Of a DNA stretch of 64,000 nt, positions 52,001 to 64,000 are shown piece by piece; position 1 is the first letter of the stretch; the number at the start of each line of letters is the position of its first letter. Origin of the DNA: Iris pallida (lineage: Eukaryota > Streptophyta > Magnoliopsida > Asparagales > Iridaceae); assembly GCA_029216955.1 (NCBI GenBank), contig JANAVB010042263.1:1-64000 (forward strand). Reading direction: 5' to 3'. Below the pieces are notes generated by a model. It was not told where the DNA came from. It ran no database searches and saw only the letters and a program-made list of their open reading frames with translations. Position numbers and translations under genes: made by a program.

Positions 52001-53607
52001 CCAGCTTGGATGTTATTCCTCACGGATAAAGTCGCTAGCTATTAGTTTGTTGACCTCAACTTCGATAGAATTCATGATGTCTGGGCTGAACCGTCGTTGC
52101 TGTTGCTTGACCAGCTTTGCGTCCGGTCGAATGTTGAGCTTATGGAGTGCAACCTCGGGGTTTAGTCCTGACATGTCTTCATAGCTCCAGGCGAACATGT
52201 CAATATACTCTCTGACGAGTTGCAATAGCGACTCCCGCTCTTCGTCTGTCAGACCTTTGCTAACGAAGACTGACTTTGAAGAGGATTCATCATCGAGGTC
52301 AACTTGCATGACCTCATCTTCGGTAGTGGGATCTTTTTGTTCGAAACGCTTCTCCCATTGCGCATCTATTTGTTGGACCCAAGGCTCTAACTCAAGAATT
52401 TTGGGTATATCTTCGTCTTCTTCGTAGGCGTCAGCAAATGCCATATTGACAGACCAAGCTTGCCTGAGTACGTCCCCGATGCTGACATCTGAATCGGAAG
52501 TGGGTGATCCGTTTGAATGAGAATTTCATTCTCATTCCTCATCCGAGCTCTCGAGAGTTGTTGCGGGTGTAACATAGCCTAGACCATGTCTGGTCTTGCT
52601 GTAATAATCCTATGGTTTTCCAGCCGGGACTGGCAATTGCAAAGGTAATCTCCGGCCGGTGCCGTGGTTCAAGCCTAGTGTAGTCTTCATATCATACCCC
52701 TGTTTTTGCATGAGGTACTTGGATCGGGAGCTATACAGATAAAGCGGCAGTCTTTCGGTGCCGGGCTCGAGATCGACTTCTTCTGGCCTGAAGGACTGTT
52801 GATCATTCTTTCGGCCGAAGATGATTGGATGATCCTCTCTCGCGACTATGAAGCAAGCGCCTTTCACGGGAGTAAGTTGGTTCGTGGTATAGACATTTAT
52901 CACTTGTGTGTGTAAGTTGATGCCCATACCGTGTTCCATAGCATACATTATACGGAGCTTGTTAAGCTCGAGGTAGTTCAAAGATAACCCTTTATTGACA
53001 AAATAAGGTATCTTTTCTGGCGGTATTACATCATCGGCAGAGGGAACATCAGTGTACGCAGCCATATATTTGGCTAGCTCTAGCTCCTTTTCAGCCACCC
53101 CCTGCATTATTGAAGATTGGGAGGATAACCTGGACAGCTTGATCATCAAGGGTTCCACTGGTGGTGCTGGACGTAGGGTCGTTGGCTCACTAGCGGCCCT
53201 TGGCTCAGTGCTGGGCTGTCGATTTGTCCTGGGGAAACGAATGACCATCGGCTTAACAGAAGGATTTATCTCTCCTGATTGTTGTTGGCCGGCTCTAGGC
53301 AGTCTGATTGTTATTGGCTCCATAGTGGGTCTCGGCCACTGGCTAGACCTTGGAAGTCAGATAACCATTTGCTCCTTTTGTGCAGTGAGCACCGGTAGAC
53401 TGGTTACTTCTTTACGCAGAGTGGCTACAAGAGGTGCAGTTCTGTCTGGTTTGTGGGCCTGGAGTTGGATCTTCAGAGATTCTTCTGATCCCATTGTAGC
53501 CTCTGTTTGATCTTGAGCATCCTCTTCGACCAGGTGCTTTTTTGAATTCTCGCACAAGCAAGCATCCGAATAGCAGGATTCAATCCCTTTGAAGGGATCG
53601 ACGGTGG
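49004..53607 (-). pseudogene. Tat-2 pol: protease end, RT, RNase H, second RNase H, integrase
   Basis: Reading order on the minus strand: VDPFKGIESCYSD (end of the protease region) at 53600; a linker (53323-52610); RT from about 52440 with FMDGFSGYNQFKM, LFGLKNAGATYQR and YVDD at 51655-51644; RNase H (HSLGALLAQNNDAGHEQ, YTAVEKECLALVFA) about 51200-50900; second RNase H about 50800-50330; integrase 50230-49004 (HDNGP, NGLAEAFNKTI, FLKKYYI). In-frame stops include one at about 52013 and one at 51575. Two single-base losses at about 50825 and 50800 and further stops break the rest. It ends with the same tail as Tat-1. Confidence 0.9.
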
Positions 53608-56600
53608 TGATATTTAAATAATAATATAATTTTTGGTGATTTTTAATCATTTTAAAATTATTTAAAACTATGACTTGTAATTTTGGTATTTTGCTAGTGT
53701 AACACTAGAGACAGCTTGACCTAGAGCCTAGCCATGTGATTAGGATATTTTATTTATCATTTCCAGTTTGAGGGTATTTTTGTCATTTTGAATTTAATTG
53801 AATTTAATATATATTATTTGGAATTTAATATATTATTAAGAATGGTGTGATTTTAATATTATTTAATTGATTGCCATGTATTGTGATTAGCCTAACCTAG
53901 TTTGGACCTAACCTAGATTGGTCATAGGTAGACTTAGTTAGCCATGGTTAGTATTAGTTAGTATTGATTAGTTTTGGTATAGCCATGATTAGTTAGAACT
54001 AATAGATTGCAACTTGACTAATGTGAAACTTAGACTTTAGACCATTGGTTAGACTAGATGGAAGGAGAGCCCTTGATTTATTCCCCAAAACCCTAACCCT
54101 AGCATTTACGGCCAGCCACCTAGGGATCCACCCCTATTTAATGTCTCCCAAAATAGTTGCCTCTTTGTTCATTCCTCCATTTGCAAGAACAAGGTTTGTC
54201 TTCATTGAAACTCTTTCCTATTTTAATTAATATTGATCCTTTTTCATTCAAACTTCTTCCATGGTGACCTAATTTGTATTTTCTTACTGTTCATGGAGGC
54301 TAATAACAGATTTGGGACACTTTGGAGCTTGGGGCTAGCTAGAAGGAATCCCCATTTTTGAAGTTTTCTTTGAGGAAGAGCACCTATAGGTAACTTTCTA
54401 TTTCCTCCATAGAATTTCGATTTCTAGGCATGGATGCATAGCCCTAGGTGTCCTCAAACTGTAAGGATAGGATTCGTAGCATTTCGTGTCCTTTACGTGT
54501 CCGTATCGGACACGTATCATAATAGGTACCTAGGTGTTTGTAAAAATGCCCCTTAGGGATTTATTTTCGTATTTTGAAAATCTAATTTCGTAGATCTGTA
54601 GATCTACATGTGTGTATTAATTTTTGTGAAGGATGTTTGGTGTTTCGTGTCGGTTTGTGTCGTATTTTTGGCCTTGGACACGTTGCACGAGCCCTAGACT
54701 GTGTCCTGCCTATCGGGGTCCATAACTCGTGACACAGGACACTTCGGGACACAAAATTTTGTGGAGAGTGAGGGGAAATGACTGTCACCATGCTCACAAA
54801 ATTTAGGAGAAGATGGTTGACCACGTGCGGAGCAATCGCGCCCGCACTGGCAACGCGCTGTCGTGCACTAACAGCAAACACACACAGAAACGCACACTGA
54901 CACGGGCTTGTAACTTGGACACGACACAATGTGGACTCCTTGCAGGCGGTTGGACACCTACCCTAACACCTGGCGAACACGTGTGCATGGCCACGTGTCT
55001 CCATGTGGCCTGTGTCGCGTGCTAGACACGTGTGCACGCGTGCTCGAGGCTGCACTGTGTCATGGTGTATTCGCGTGTTTAAAACTTGATTGGACACATC
55101 GTGTCCCACTTCGGGGATACGACACATACTTTGAGGCATGTTCACCTATGACACGTTATTTACCAACCCATTAATTGTGATCTTGATGATTAATTAGAAT
55201 CGAAATCATGATTATTTCCCTAAAAGTCTGATACCACTGATATACCTTGGCTGAAATGTAAATTTTGGGTTTAATTTGCTTAATTACCGGTTTTAAATGA
55301 TGTTAAATGTTAGGTTAGACTCACCTACATGTGTAAGGGTTGATGATTATGTTAGTGTGTGATTTGTGGGAGCAATGGATTTCGAAATTGGTTTTTGGGT
55401 ATGCAACTGTTTGGGTTTTGTTTGGACTGTCATTATTTGGAATCCTGAGAACTAACACACTGTCACTTGATCCTTCACTTCTTAATTTCTGAAAGCACAC
55501 ACACATATATAATCCCTGTCACACATGACACTGATTTTTCTCTCATGTGTTGACACACACATATCATCACTGATTTTCCCTCAAACACTCCCACACACAT
55601 GCCTACACCCTCTATGACACATACACTCATCCTTCCACACACTATAGCCTACACACCACTCACTCATGGATACACAGGTTACTGATTTTGAATTAAAGTG
55701 TGTTTTCAAGACTAATTTCCCTGATTAATCACCATGTTAATTCATTAGATATGTATGAGATTACTTGAATGATTGGTTTCATGTTAGTTAGGAGATTGAT
55801 TTGGATTTCGAATGGGTTTGGGGCTGTCAATGCAAACTGTCATTTTATACCATGTTAACCTGAAAAAACACAACCACACTAAACTGTCACATTGGCACCC
55901 ACATTGCTCTGAATTTTCTGAAACCTACCTACTGTTTTTCTACTTACATATTACGTTTATACACATCACTGATTTCCTAATTTTTCCTTAATTTAATGCA
56001 TGTTCGACTGATTGGTGTGTTACTTCAAATGTGGTTTCATCTGTACACATCTGTGGTTAGTTTAGAATGTTAGGGTTGTTTATGACAAAAAATTTAGTTT
56101 ATGTTGTTTCCTGTACACTGTCCCAATACATCCTGTCATTTGAGTTTGTGATACACTATTAGCTATTGATTGGGATTACTACCTGAGATTGAATGTTTAA
56201 ATTAGAACATGAATTGATTTCTCTTTTTGCCTAACTGAAAACTGAGACACACTATTCTGAACCTGGGAATAATCCCTGTTACTTTGATAAATTCTTGAGA
56301 CACTTGCATTGGAAACCTGGGAATGGTTTAATCGAACATGACACTGATTTCCTCTTGTGTTAACACGCACTGGACACTGGAATTGTTTTCCTGAGACTCC
56401 TTGCATTGTATGAATCTGAGATTACATTGAGAATTTCACATGTAAACACACACATTAGTGTTCCTGCCACATTGTTCCCTGAACACACACACACAGTCCT
56501 CTACATTTATACACACACTGTTAAATCTAAATTCCTGAGAACATTAAGGCAGTGGCATGTAGACCTGTGACACACTGACACTTGATTCACCTGGGTTTAC

Positions 56601-58352
56601 TTGTGTACACTGAGATTGATAGCCACACTTACACACACAAATATTACAGCCATTCACACATGCCTATAACCAAATGCACACACACACATGTACACTTCTA
56701 AATTCATGGATACTTGTATACTATTCTAACACACCCACTGCCTATATTCACTCTTTCATACACACATTTACATGTACCTATAAACATGCCCCTCTCTATA
56801 CCTCTATCTATGTTCACATGATATTATGAGCACTTTTCTATGGATGTATTCTAAGGGCCATGCAAGTATAGGCCAATAGCCTATATAAGCCTGGTTTAAC
56901 CCTTGTATATGTACCTATACATATATGTACCTATATGCATACTTGTTCATAGAAGTGTTGTATGGTTGTGGCTTGTATAGCCTAGTTATGAGGTGTGTTT
57001 AGCTAGGGTAGACTGGTTAGGCCTAGTGAGACTTCATTGAGTCTAGGTTGACCCAGTTGACCTAGCTTTGACTAGATAGTTGACTAGAGTTGACCAAGTG
57101 TTGACTTTAGCATAGATTGACCTAGACATCATGTAGATGCATTGTAGCAGTCTATTTCTCTATTTTAGACATGTTGTAACTTGTGTTGCTCTGATTAGGA
57201 GCCAGACACCACTCCTCAGGCAGTATTTTTCTTCGGACATTCAGTTATCAGGTGAGTACATTCTCTGACCGTTTTATACTTGCCAGGATTTATATTCTTG
57301 CTCTAGATTACTTTACTTGATGCTGACACGTTGGTAGCACGGATTGGTACTATATGGATCTTTTCATGAGATGTTATCCCCCTCGGGAGCATCGGATACT
57401 GTATGTTTTGTGCGTTTCACGAATCATCACGTGTCTCTATGCTTCTATTGATTCACGAATCGCTTGTGACACATGTACTCTCATGTTTATAGAGCCATTA
57501 TGAATCACCTTCACGTATCACTCATTTTATGAGCCATGTGAAGTTTCACGAATCTTAACATAACTTGAACAGATCCTTGTGTATTGATTGGGGATGGGGG
57601 AGTAGAAATAGCATGTGAATATTATCCAAGTAGCTGTAGTCATGAATCACTCTCTTAGCTGTAGTCATGAATCTCCTATGCCATTCATATGTTTATATTT
57701 TACTCTGACTCACTAGTCACTGCTAGTTCTCTATTTATAGTAGATATTTCCTTACAATTATCTCCTTTACTTTATATATTCTCTTTCAGCGTTTCATGTA
57801 TCTTACTATATTGCATGCTTTATTTTTCCTAACTTGATATGAACTGTGTGAGATGTATTGTGCTCGCTCCTGTCCTGACTGGACCTGTTAAAAATTTTAC
57901 AGAGAATGATGAGGCTATGGTGTCTACCCTTATGGTGCAGCTTTAGACAACACTTGTGACTTGGACCCACTTGCAGTAGAGGATCTGCCACCAGTAGTTT
58001 AGATTGCTAGCTTAGATTTTTACCTCGTCTTTCTCAATGATACATTATTGTATATACTGGGAGTTGTTTTATCTGGATGTTGTGGAGATGTTATCATAGA
58101 CACTTGGATTTCTATTTGTTGTTTCTCTGTGGATTCATTTCGTTCCTTATCTCTCTATCTTTTTATCGTATTCTACCTAGGATATGATTGAGACTGTATT
58201 GCTATGTCACCTCCATTCAGAGTGTATATACTGTACAGGTACCCTTATATTGTTAGATGATTGACCTAGGACAGCGTTCTACCGTCGACACTGCGGCGTA
58301 GGCTGGGAGTTGTTACGTACTCATACCCTCACAGTGGGTGCGGGTCGTGACA
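53608..58352 (+). repeat. LTR-B 5' LTR, 5' end missing
   Basis: 4745 bp visible. It starts at TGATATTTAAATAATAA, which corresponds to base 64 of the right LTR. Tracts rich in CACACA/ACACAC fill 55500-56800. Reading frames inside recur in the right LTR and look random. Confidence 0.85.
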
Positions 58353-60000
58353 CATTTTTAGTGGTGGCCCATGCAGGTCGAGTTTATGTAGTGGTATTCA
58401 AACTAGAGTATCAATACAGTCTGCAGTAGGATTAGGATATTTTTGAGGGTACTCAATCACACTAGAAAAAACTCTTAATCAGATTTATTTTATCTAAATT
58501 TGATGTTTATTGTCTTTCCTTGAGTATAAACTGTTCTTCTTTGAATTTTTGCTTCATTCTCAGAAATTGCTTCTTGTTTTGATCTATCTTCATGATGGTT
58601 ATGGAGATGCGATCTCATCGCTCCGGTTCGGAGGATACTATCGAGAGGCTGGCCACCTCTCGTCCTGTTCATCAGGGCCTCGAGACCGTAGCTCCTGTTA
58701 TGCTGACTTAGGTTGGCGTTTCTGCTACAGTGGAGGTGCACCTCCGCCTGTATAGAGACCTTTCCCCGTCATTCTCGATTTCTCTCAGCAGCAGCAGTTC
58801 ATGCAGCATCAGTAGCAGACCAGGGAAACCAGCAGGGACGAGCTTCCGCCATGACAGTCTAGGATGCACAGGCCATTGGAGATCTTGCTGCAGGTTCCGA
58901 TCTTCTCGATTCCATTTCCGCAATTGCCTCTTATAACTATCTTTAAATTCGATTCCATCTGTTTCTTGTTGACTAATCAATTTTGTTCTGTTGTTCTTGT
59001 GTTATGTTTGTTTTTTTTGAGAAAAATTATATGGGCTAGGTCACCTCAGTTATGGGATCTAGAATCTTCGATAGTCGTGTTAGCTGGCATAGTGAAGACA
59101 TATAGTCAGATTTTGGACGTATTTTTCGGGTGTGGAAATTTAAGATTTTTGCCGTCGCATGCGGCAATACAAAAATTTTAAATACCAAGAACCTAGAGGT
59201 CTGTACCTTAGTCAAGGACTCTGTGACTATCGTAGCCTTGCTCACTAGCATGACGACGACTCTGAACAACATGATTTTGGACAGACGCATATGATTATCA
59301 TACCTTTCTGTTGTTATAAAAATTGTATTCCATCATTAAATAACTTAGGAGTAGGGATATTTAGTTTGTAGAGCTTGTTCATATGTAGTTCTCCCATAAG
59401 TATAATGATATGATGACTTGTAGAGTGTCTGCACCCTAGAGATGATAGTTAGCATTGGTATTAGAATAGTAATCCAGTGTAGATGATTCTCCTGTTATTT
59501 ATAAAACCAACCAGTTTACATATAGGATGTTAGTATGCCATACAGCCTTGATGATTTATTATTATTTTTCCTTACCCTTCCAGTAAGGTACCCATGACCA
59601 GAGCCTGACCTTGAGTATAGTTGTAGTTTCACATAAGACTGAGAGTTCTATATATATAGATGATATACTTAGGATATATGTGATGGGCTGTTGTTCTTGA
59701 GCATATGTATATGTGGTATTTGGGATTGGTGAGCTTAGCTTATAGGTATTTAGTTATGGGTGACTTGATAGGATTGGGAAGTTAAGAGCTAGCCTATTAT
59801 AGAACTCTCCTTTTGCTAATCTTTAGTTGCCCACACTTAGATAGCTAGCATAGGTAAAATCCTAAGAAGTTGACCAGTTGATGACCAAGTACTTGGATGT
59901 TGAGAAATTGACTAGTGGTTGACCCTTGACTATGTTTGACCTAGAAGGAGTACTACCATCTCAAATTTCGAGGACAAAATTTTTCTAAGGTGGGTAGACT
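58353..60000 (+). other. LTR-B interior with gag-start remnant
   Basis: At about 58594-58930 a broken plus-strand frame reads MRSHRSGSEDTIERLATSRP and, after a shift, SQQQQFMQHQ, resembling the Q-rich N-terminus of Del/Tekay gag. The rest has no domain. No good primer site: only a worn TGGTAT at 58392-58397. 3' border as described for the element. Confidence 0.5.
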
Positions 60001-63000
60001 TGTAACACCCAGTTTTCTAAATGAGGGTAATTTTGAAATTTTGTATTTTAATTTATTTAATTATGATATTTAAATAATAATATAATTTTTGGTAATTTTA
60101 ATCATTTTAAAATTATTTAAAACCATGACTTGTAATTTTGGTATTTTGCTAGTGTAACACTAGAGACAGCTTGACCTGGAGCCTAGCCATGTGACTAGGG
60201 TATTTCATTTATCATTTCCAGTTTGAGGGTATTTTTGTCATTTTGAATTTAATTGAATTTAATATATATTATTTGGAATTTAATATATTATTAAGAATGG
60301 TATGATTTTAATATTATTTAATTGATTGCCATATATTGTGATTAGCCTAACCTATTTTGGACCTAACCTAGATTGGTCATAGCTAGACTTAGTTAGCCAT
60401 GGTTAGTATTAGTTAGTATTAATTAGTTTTGGTATAGCCATGATTAGTTAGAACTAATAGATTGCAACTTGACTAATGTGAAACTTAGACTTTAGACCAT
60501 TGGTTAGACTAGATGGAAGGAGAGCCCTTGATTTATTCCCCAAAACCCTAACCCTAGAATTTATGGCCAGCCACCTAGGGATCCACCCCTATTTAATGTC
60601 TCCCAAAATAGTTGCCTCTTTGTTCATTCCTCCATTTGCAAGAACAAGGTTTGTCTTCATTGAAACTCTTTCCTATTTTAATCAATATTGATCCTTTTTC
60701 ATTCAAACTTCTTCCATGGTGACCTAATTTGTATTTTCCTACTGTTCATGGAGGCTAATAACAGATTTGGGACACTTTGGAGCTTGGGGCTAGCTAGAAG
60801 GAATCCCCATTTTTGAAGTTTTCTTTGAGGAAGAGCACCTATAGGTAACTTTCTATTCCCTCTATAGAATTTCGATTTCTAGGCATGGATGCATAGCCCT
60901 AGGTGTCCTCAAACTGTAGGGATAGGATTCGTGGCATTTTGTGTCCTTTACGTGTTCGTATCGGACACGTATCATAATAGGTACCTAGGTGTTTGTAAAA
61001 ATGTCCCTTAGGGATTTATTTTCGTATTTTGAAAATCTAATTTCGTAGATCTGTAGATCTACATGTGTGTATTAATTTTTGTGAAGGATGTTTGGTGTTT
61101 CGTGTCGGTTTGTGTCGTGTTTTTGGCCTTGGACACGTTGCACGAGCCCTAGGCTGTGTCCTGCCTATCGGGGTCCATAACTCGTGACACAGGACACTTC
61201 AGGACACAAAATTTTGTGGAGAGTGAGGGGAAATGACTGTCACTATGCTCCCAAAATTTGGGAGCAGATGGTTGACCACGTGCGGAGCAATCGCGCCCGC
61301 ACTGGCCATGCGCTGTCGTGCACTAACAGCAAACACGCAAAGAAATGCGCACTGACACGGGCTTGTAACTTGGACATGATACAATGTGGACTCCTTGCAG
61401 GCGGTTGGACACCTACCCTAACACCTGGCGAACACGTGTGCTTGGCCACGTGTCTCCACGTGGCCTGTGTCGCGTGCTAGACACGTGTGCACGCGTGCAT
61501 GAGGCTGCACTGTGTCATGGTGTATTCGCGTGTTTAAAACTTGATTGGACACGTCATGTCCCACTTCGGGGACACGACACACACTGTGAGGCATGTTCAC
61601 CTATGACACGTTATTTACCAACCCATTAATTGTGATCTTGATGATTAATTAGAATCGAAATCATGATTATTTCCCTAAAAGTCTGATACCACTGATACAC
61701 CTTGGCTGAAATGTAAATTTTGGGTTTAATTTGCTTAATTACCTGTTTTAAATGATGTTAGATGTTAGGTTAGACTCACCTACATGTGTAAGGGCAGATG
61801 ATTATGTTAGTGTGTGATTTGTGGGAGCAATGGATTTCGAAATTGGTTTTTGGGTATGCAACTGTTTGGGTTTTGTTTGGACTGTCATTATTTGGAATCC
61901 TGAGAACTAACACACTGTCACTTGATCTTTCACTTCTTAATTTCTGAAAGCACACACACATATATAATCCCTGTCACACATAATACTGATTTTTCTCTCA
62001 TGTGTTGACACACACATATCATCACTGATTTTCCCTCAAACACTCCCACACACATGCCTACACCCGCTATGACACATACACTCATCCTTCCACACACTAT
62101 ATAGCCTACACACCACTCACTAATGGACACACAGGTTACTGATTTTGAATTAAAGTGTGTTTTCAAGACTAATTTCCCTGATTAATCACCATGTTAATTC
62201 ATTACATATGTATGAGATTACTTGAATGATTGGTTTCATGTTAGTTAGGAGAATGATTTGGATTTCGAATGGGTTTGGGGCTGTCAATGCAAACTGTCAT
62301 TTTATACCATGTTAACCTGAAAAAACACAACCACACTAAACTGTCACATTGGCACCCACATTGCTCTGAATTTCCTGAAACCAACCTACTGTTTTCCTAC
62401 TTACACATTATGTTTATACACATCACTGATTTTCTAATTTTTCCTGAATTTAATGCATGTTCGACTGATTGGTGTGTTACTTCAAATGTGGTTTCACCTG
62501 TACACATCTGTGGTTAGTTTAGAATGTTAGGGTTGTTCATGGCAAAGAATTTAGTTTATGTTGTTTTCTGTACACTGTCCCAATACATCCTGTCATTTGA
62601 GTTTGTGATACACTGTTAGCTATTGATTGGGATTACTACCTGAGATTGAATGTTTAAATTAGAACATGAATTGATTTCTCTTTTTGCCTAACTTAAAACT
62701 GAGACACACTGTTCTGAACCTGGGAATAATCCCTGTTACTTTGATAAATTCCTGAGACACTTGCATTGGAAACCTGGGAATGGTTTAATCGAACATGATA
62801 CTGATTTTCTCTTGTGTTAACACGCACTGGACACTGGAATTGTTTTCCTGAGACTCCTTGCATTGTATGAATCTGAGATTACATTGAGAATTTTACATGT
62901 AAACTCACACATTAGTGTTCTTGCCATATTGTTCCCTGAACACACACACAGTCCTCTACATTTATACACACACTGTTAAATCTAAATTCCTGAGAACATT

Positions 63001-64000
63001 AAGGCAGTGGCATGTAGACCTGTGACACACTGACACTTGATTCACCTGGGTTTACTTGTGTACACTGAGATTGATAGCCACACTTACACACACAAATATG
63101 ACAGCCATTCACACATGCCTATAACCAAATGCACACACACATGTACACTTCTAAATTCATGGACACTTGTATACTATTCTAACACACCCACTGCCTATAT
63201 TCACTCTTTCACACACACATTTACATGTACATATAAACATGCCCCTCTCTATACCTCTATCTATGTTTACATGATATTATGAGCACTTTCCTATGGATGT
63301 ATTCTAAGGGCCATGCAAGTATAGGCCAATAGCCTATATAAGCCTGGTTTAACCCTTGTATATGTACCTATACATATATGTACCTATATGCATACTTGTT
63401 CATAGAAGTGTTGTATGGTTGTGGCTTGTATAGCCTAGTTATGAGGTGTGTTTAGCTAGGGTAGACTGGTTAGGCCTAGTGAGACTTCATTGAGTCTAGG
63501 TTGACCCAGTTGACCTAGCTTTGACTAGATAGTTGACTAGAGTTGACCAAGTGTTGACTTTAGCATAGATTGACCTAGACATCATGTAGACGCATTGTAG
63601 CAGTCTATTTCTCTATTTTAGACATGTTGTAACTTGTGTTGCTCTGATTAGGAGCCAGACACCACTCCTCAGGCAGTATTTTCTTCGGACATTCAGTTAT
63701 CAGGCGAGTACATTCTCTGACCGTTTCATACTTGCCAGGATTTATATTCTTGCTCTAGATTACTTTACTTGATGCTGACACGTTGGTAGCACGGATTGGT
63801 ACTATATGGATCTTTTCATGAGATGTTATCCCCCTCGGGAGCATCGGATACTGTATGTTTTGTGCATTTTACGAATTATCACGTGTCTCTATGCTTCCAT
63901 TGATTCACGAATCGCTTGTGACACATGTACTCTCATTTTCACAGAGCCATCATGAATCACCTTCACGTATCACTCATTTTATGAGCCACGTGAAGTTTCA
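60001..64000 (+). repeat. LTR-B 3' LTR, cut by the window edge
   Basis: Starts TGTAACACCCAGTTTTC. The first 4.0 kb of an LTR of about 4.8 kb is in the window. Highly similar to 53608-57550, with scattered transitions and small CA-repeat length differences. Confidence 0.88.

Larger units (their letters stand above)
45904..53607 (-). mobile_element. Tat-2: second Tat-type retrotransposon, minus strand, partial
   Basis: Its 3' LTR is at 45904-48059, polypurine tract 48074-48061, pol 49004-53607. It is cut at 53607/53608 by the Del-like element; its 5' part is outside the window. It has no antisense gene: only 930 bp separate pol from the polypurine tract, against 5.9 kb in Tat-1. Many stops and indels make it defective. 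Confidence 0.88.
53608..64000 (+). mobile_element. LTR-B: Del/Tekay-like element with giant LTRs, runs off the window
   Basis: Direct repeats 53608-58352 and 60001 to the window edge align with an offset of about 6455. LTR ends are TGTAACACCC (60001) and GGGTCGTGACA (58352). The interior ends CGAGGACAAAATTTTTCTAA then GGTGGGTAGACT, the typical Del/Tekay 3' border. The interior is only 1.65 kb, so it is non-autonomous. The left LTR lacks its first 63 bp where it meets Tat-2. Confidence 0.85.

Noticed and set aside
54813..55174. Overlapping small frames rich in C, T and H codons, also at 61184-61629
   Set aside because: Within both LTRs of LTR-B and produced by GACACGTGT/CACGTG-rich sequence on both strands.

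Overview
The window is nuclear DNA of a flowering plant. It has GT-AG introns, many nested plant-type transposons and a conserved plant nucleolar protein gene. I cannot name the species.

Left part (1-25.8 kb): one host gene on the minus strand, the H/ACA snoRNP protein NHP2. Its 148 codons lie in four small exons (25577-25469, 21413-21344, 9712-9607, 1876-1715) spread over 23.9 kb. Intron 3 (7.7 kb) holds a complete but protein-less LTR retrotransposon (2092-9450). Intron 2 (11.6 kb) holds several tandem duplications, two related inverted-repeat elements and a 5.4-kb Mutator-like transposon (13378-18790). That transposon carries an intact six-exon plant-mobile-domain (PMD) gene and three arrays of GGACTGCC-N8-GGCAGTCC palindromes. 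Intron 1 (4.1 kb) holds a non-autonomous hAT element and a MITE. The promoter side shows a telo box and two TGGGCT motifs.

Right part (25.8-64 kb): nested transposons, with no host gene seen. A 1.75-kb segment (LINE ends, a CACTA end and part of a reversed LTR) is tandemly duplicated. The second copy is split by a 16.7-kb Ty3/gypsy element of Tat/Ogre type (Tat-1, 28813-45480, CTCAT target duplication). Tat-1 has an ORF1 that starts inside the LTR, gag, protease, RNase H, a second RNase H and integrase. Its reverse transcriptase is deleted in frame. It also has a spliced antisense gene containing a PMD-like region. A second Tat element (Tat-2, minus strand, 45904-53607) keeps a decayed reverse transcriptase but has no antisense gene. 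Tat-2 is interrupted by a Del/Tekay-like element (53608 to the right edge) whose LTRs (about 4.7 kb) are far longer than its 1.65-kb interior.

Order of events inferred from nesting: CACTA and LINE debris, then Tat-2 insertion, then the 1.75-kb duplication, then Tat-1 insertion into the second copy. The Del-like element entered Tat-2 separately. The structures most worth a second look are the 36-bp-period palindrome arrays of the Mutator-like element, the two unrelated transposons that each carry a PMD-type gene, and the CATGCGGCTC motif spread through LTR, coding and 3' regions of the Tat elements.
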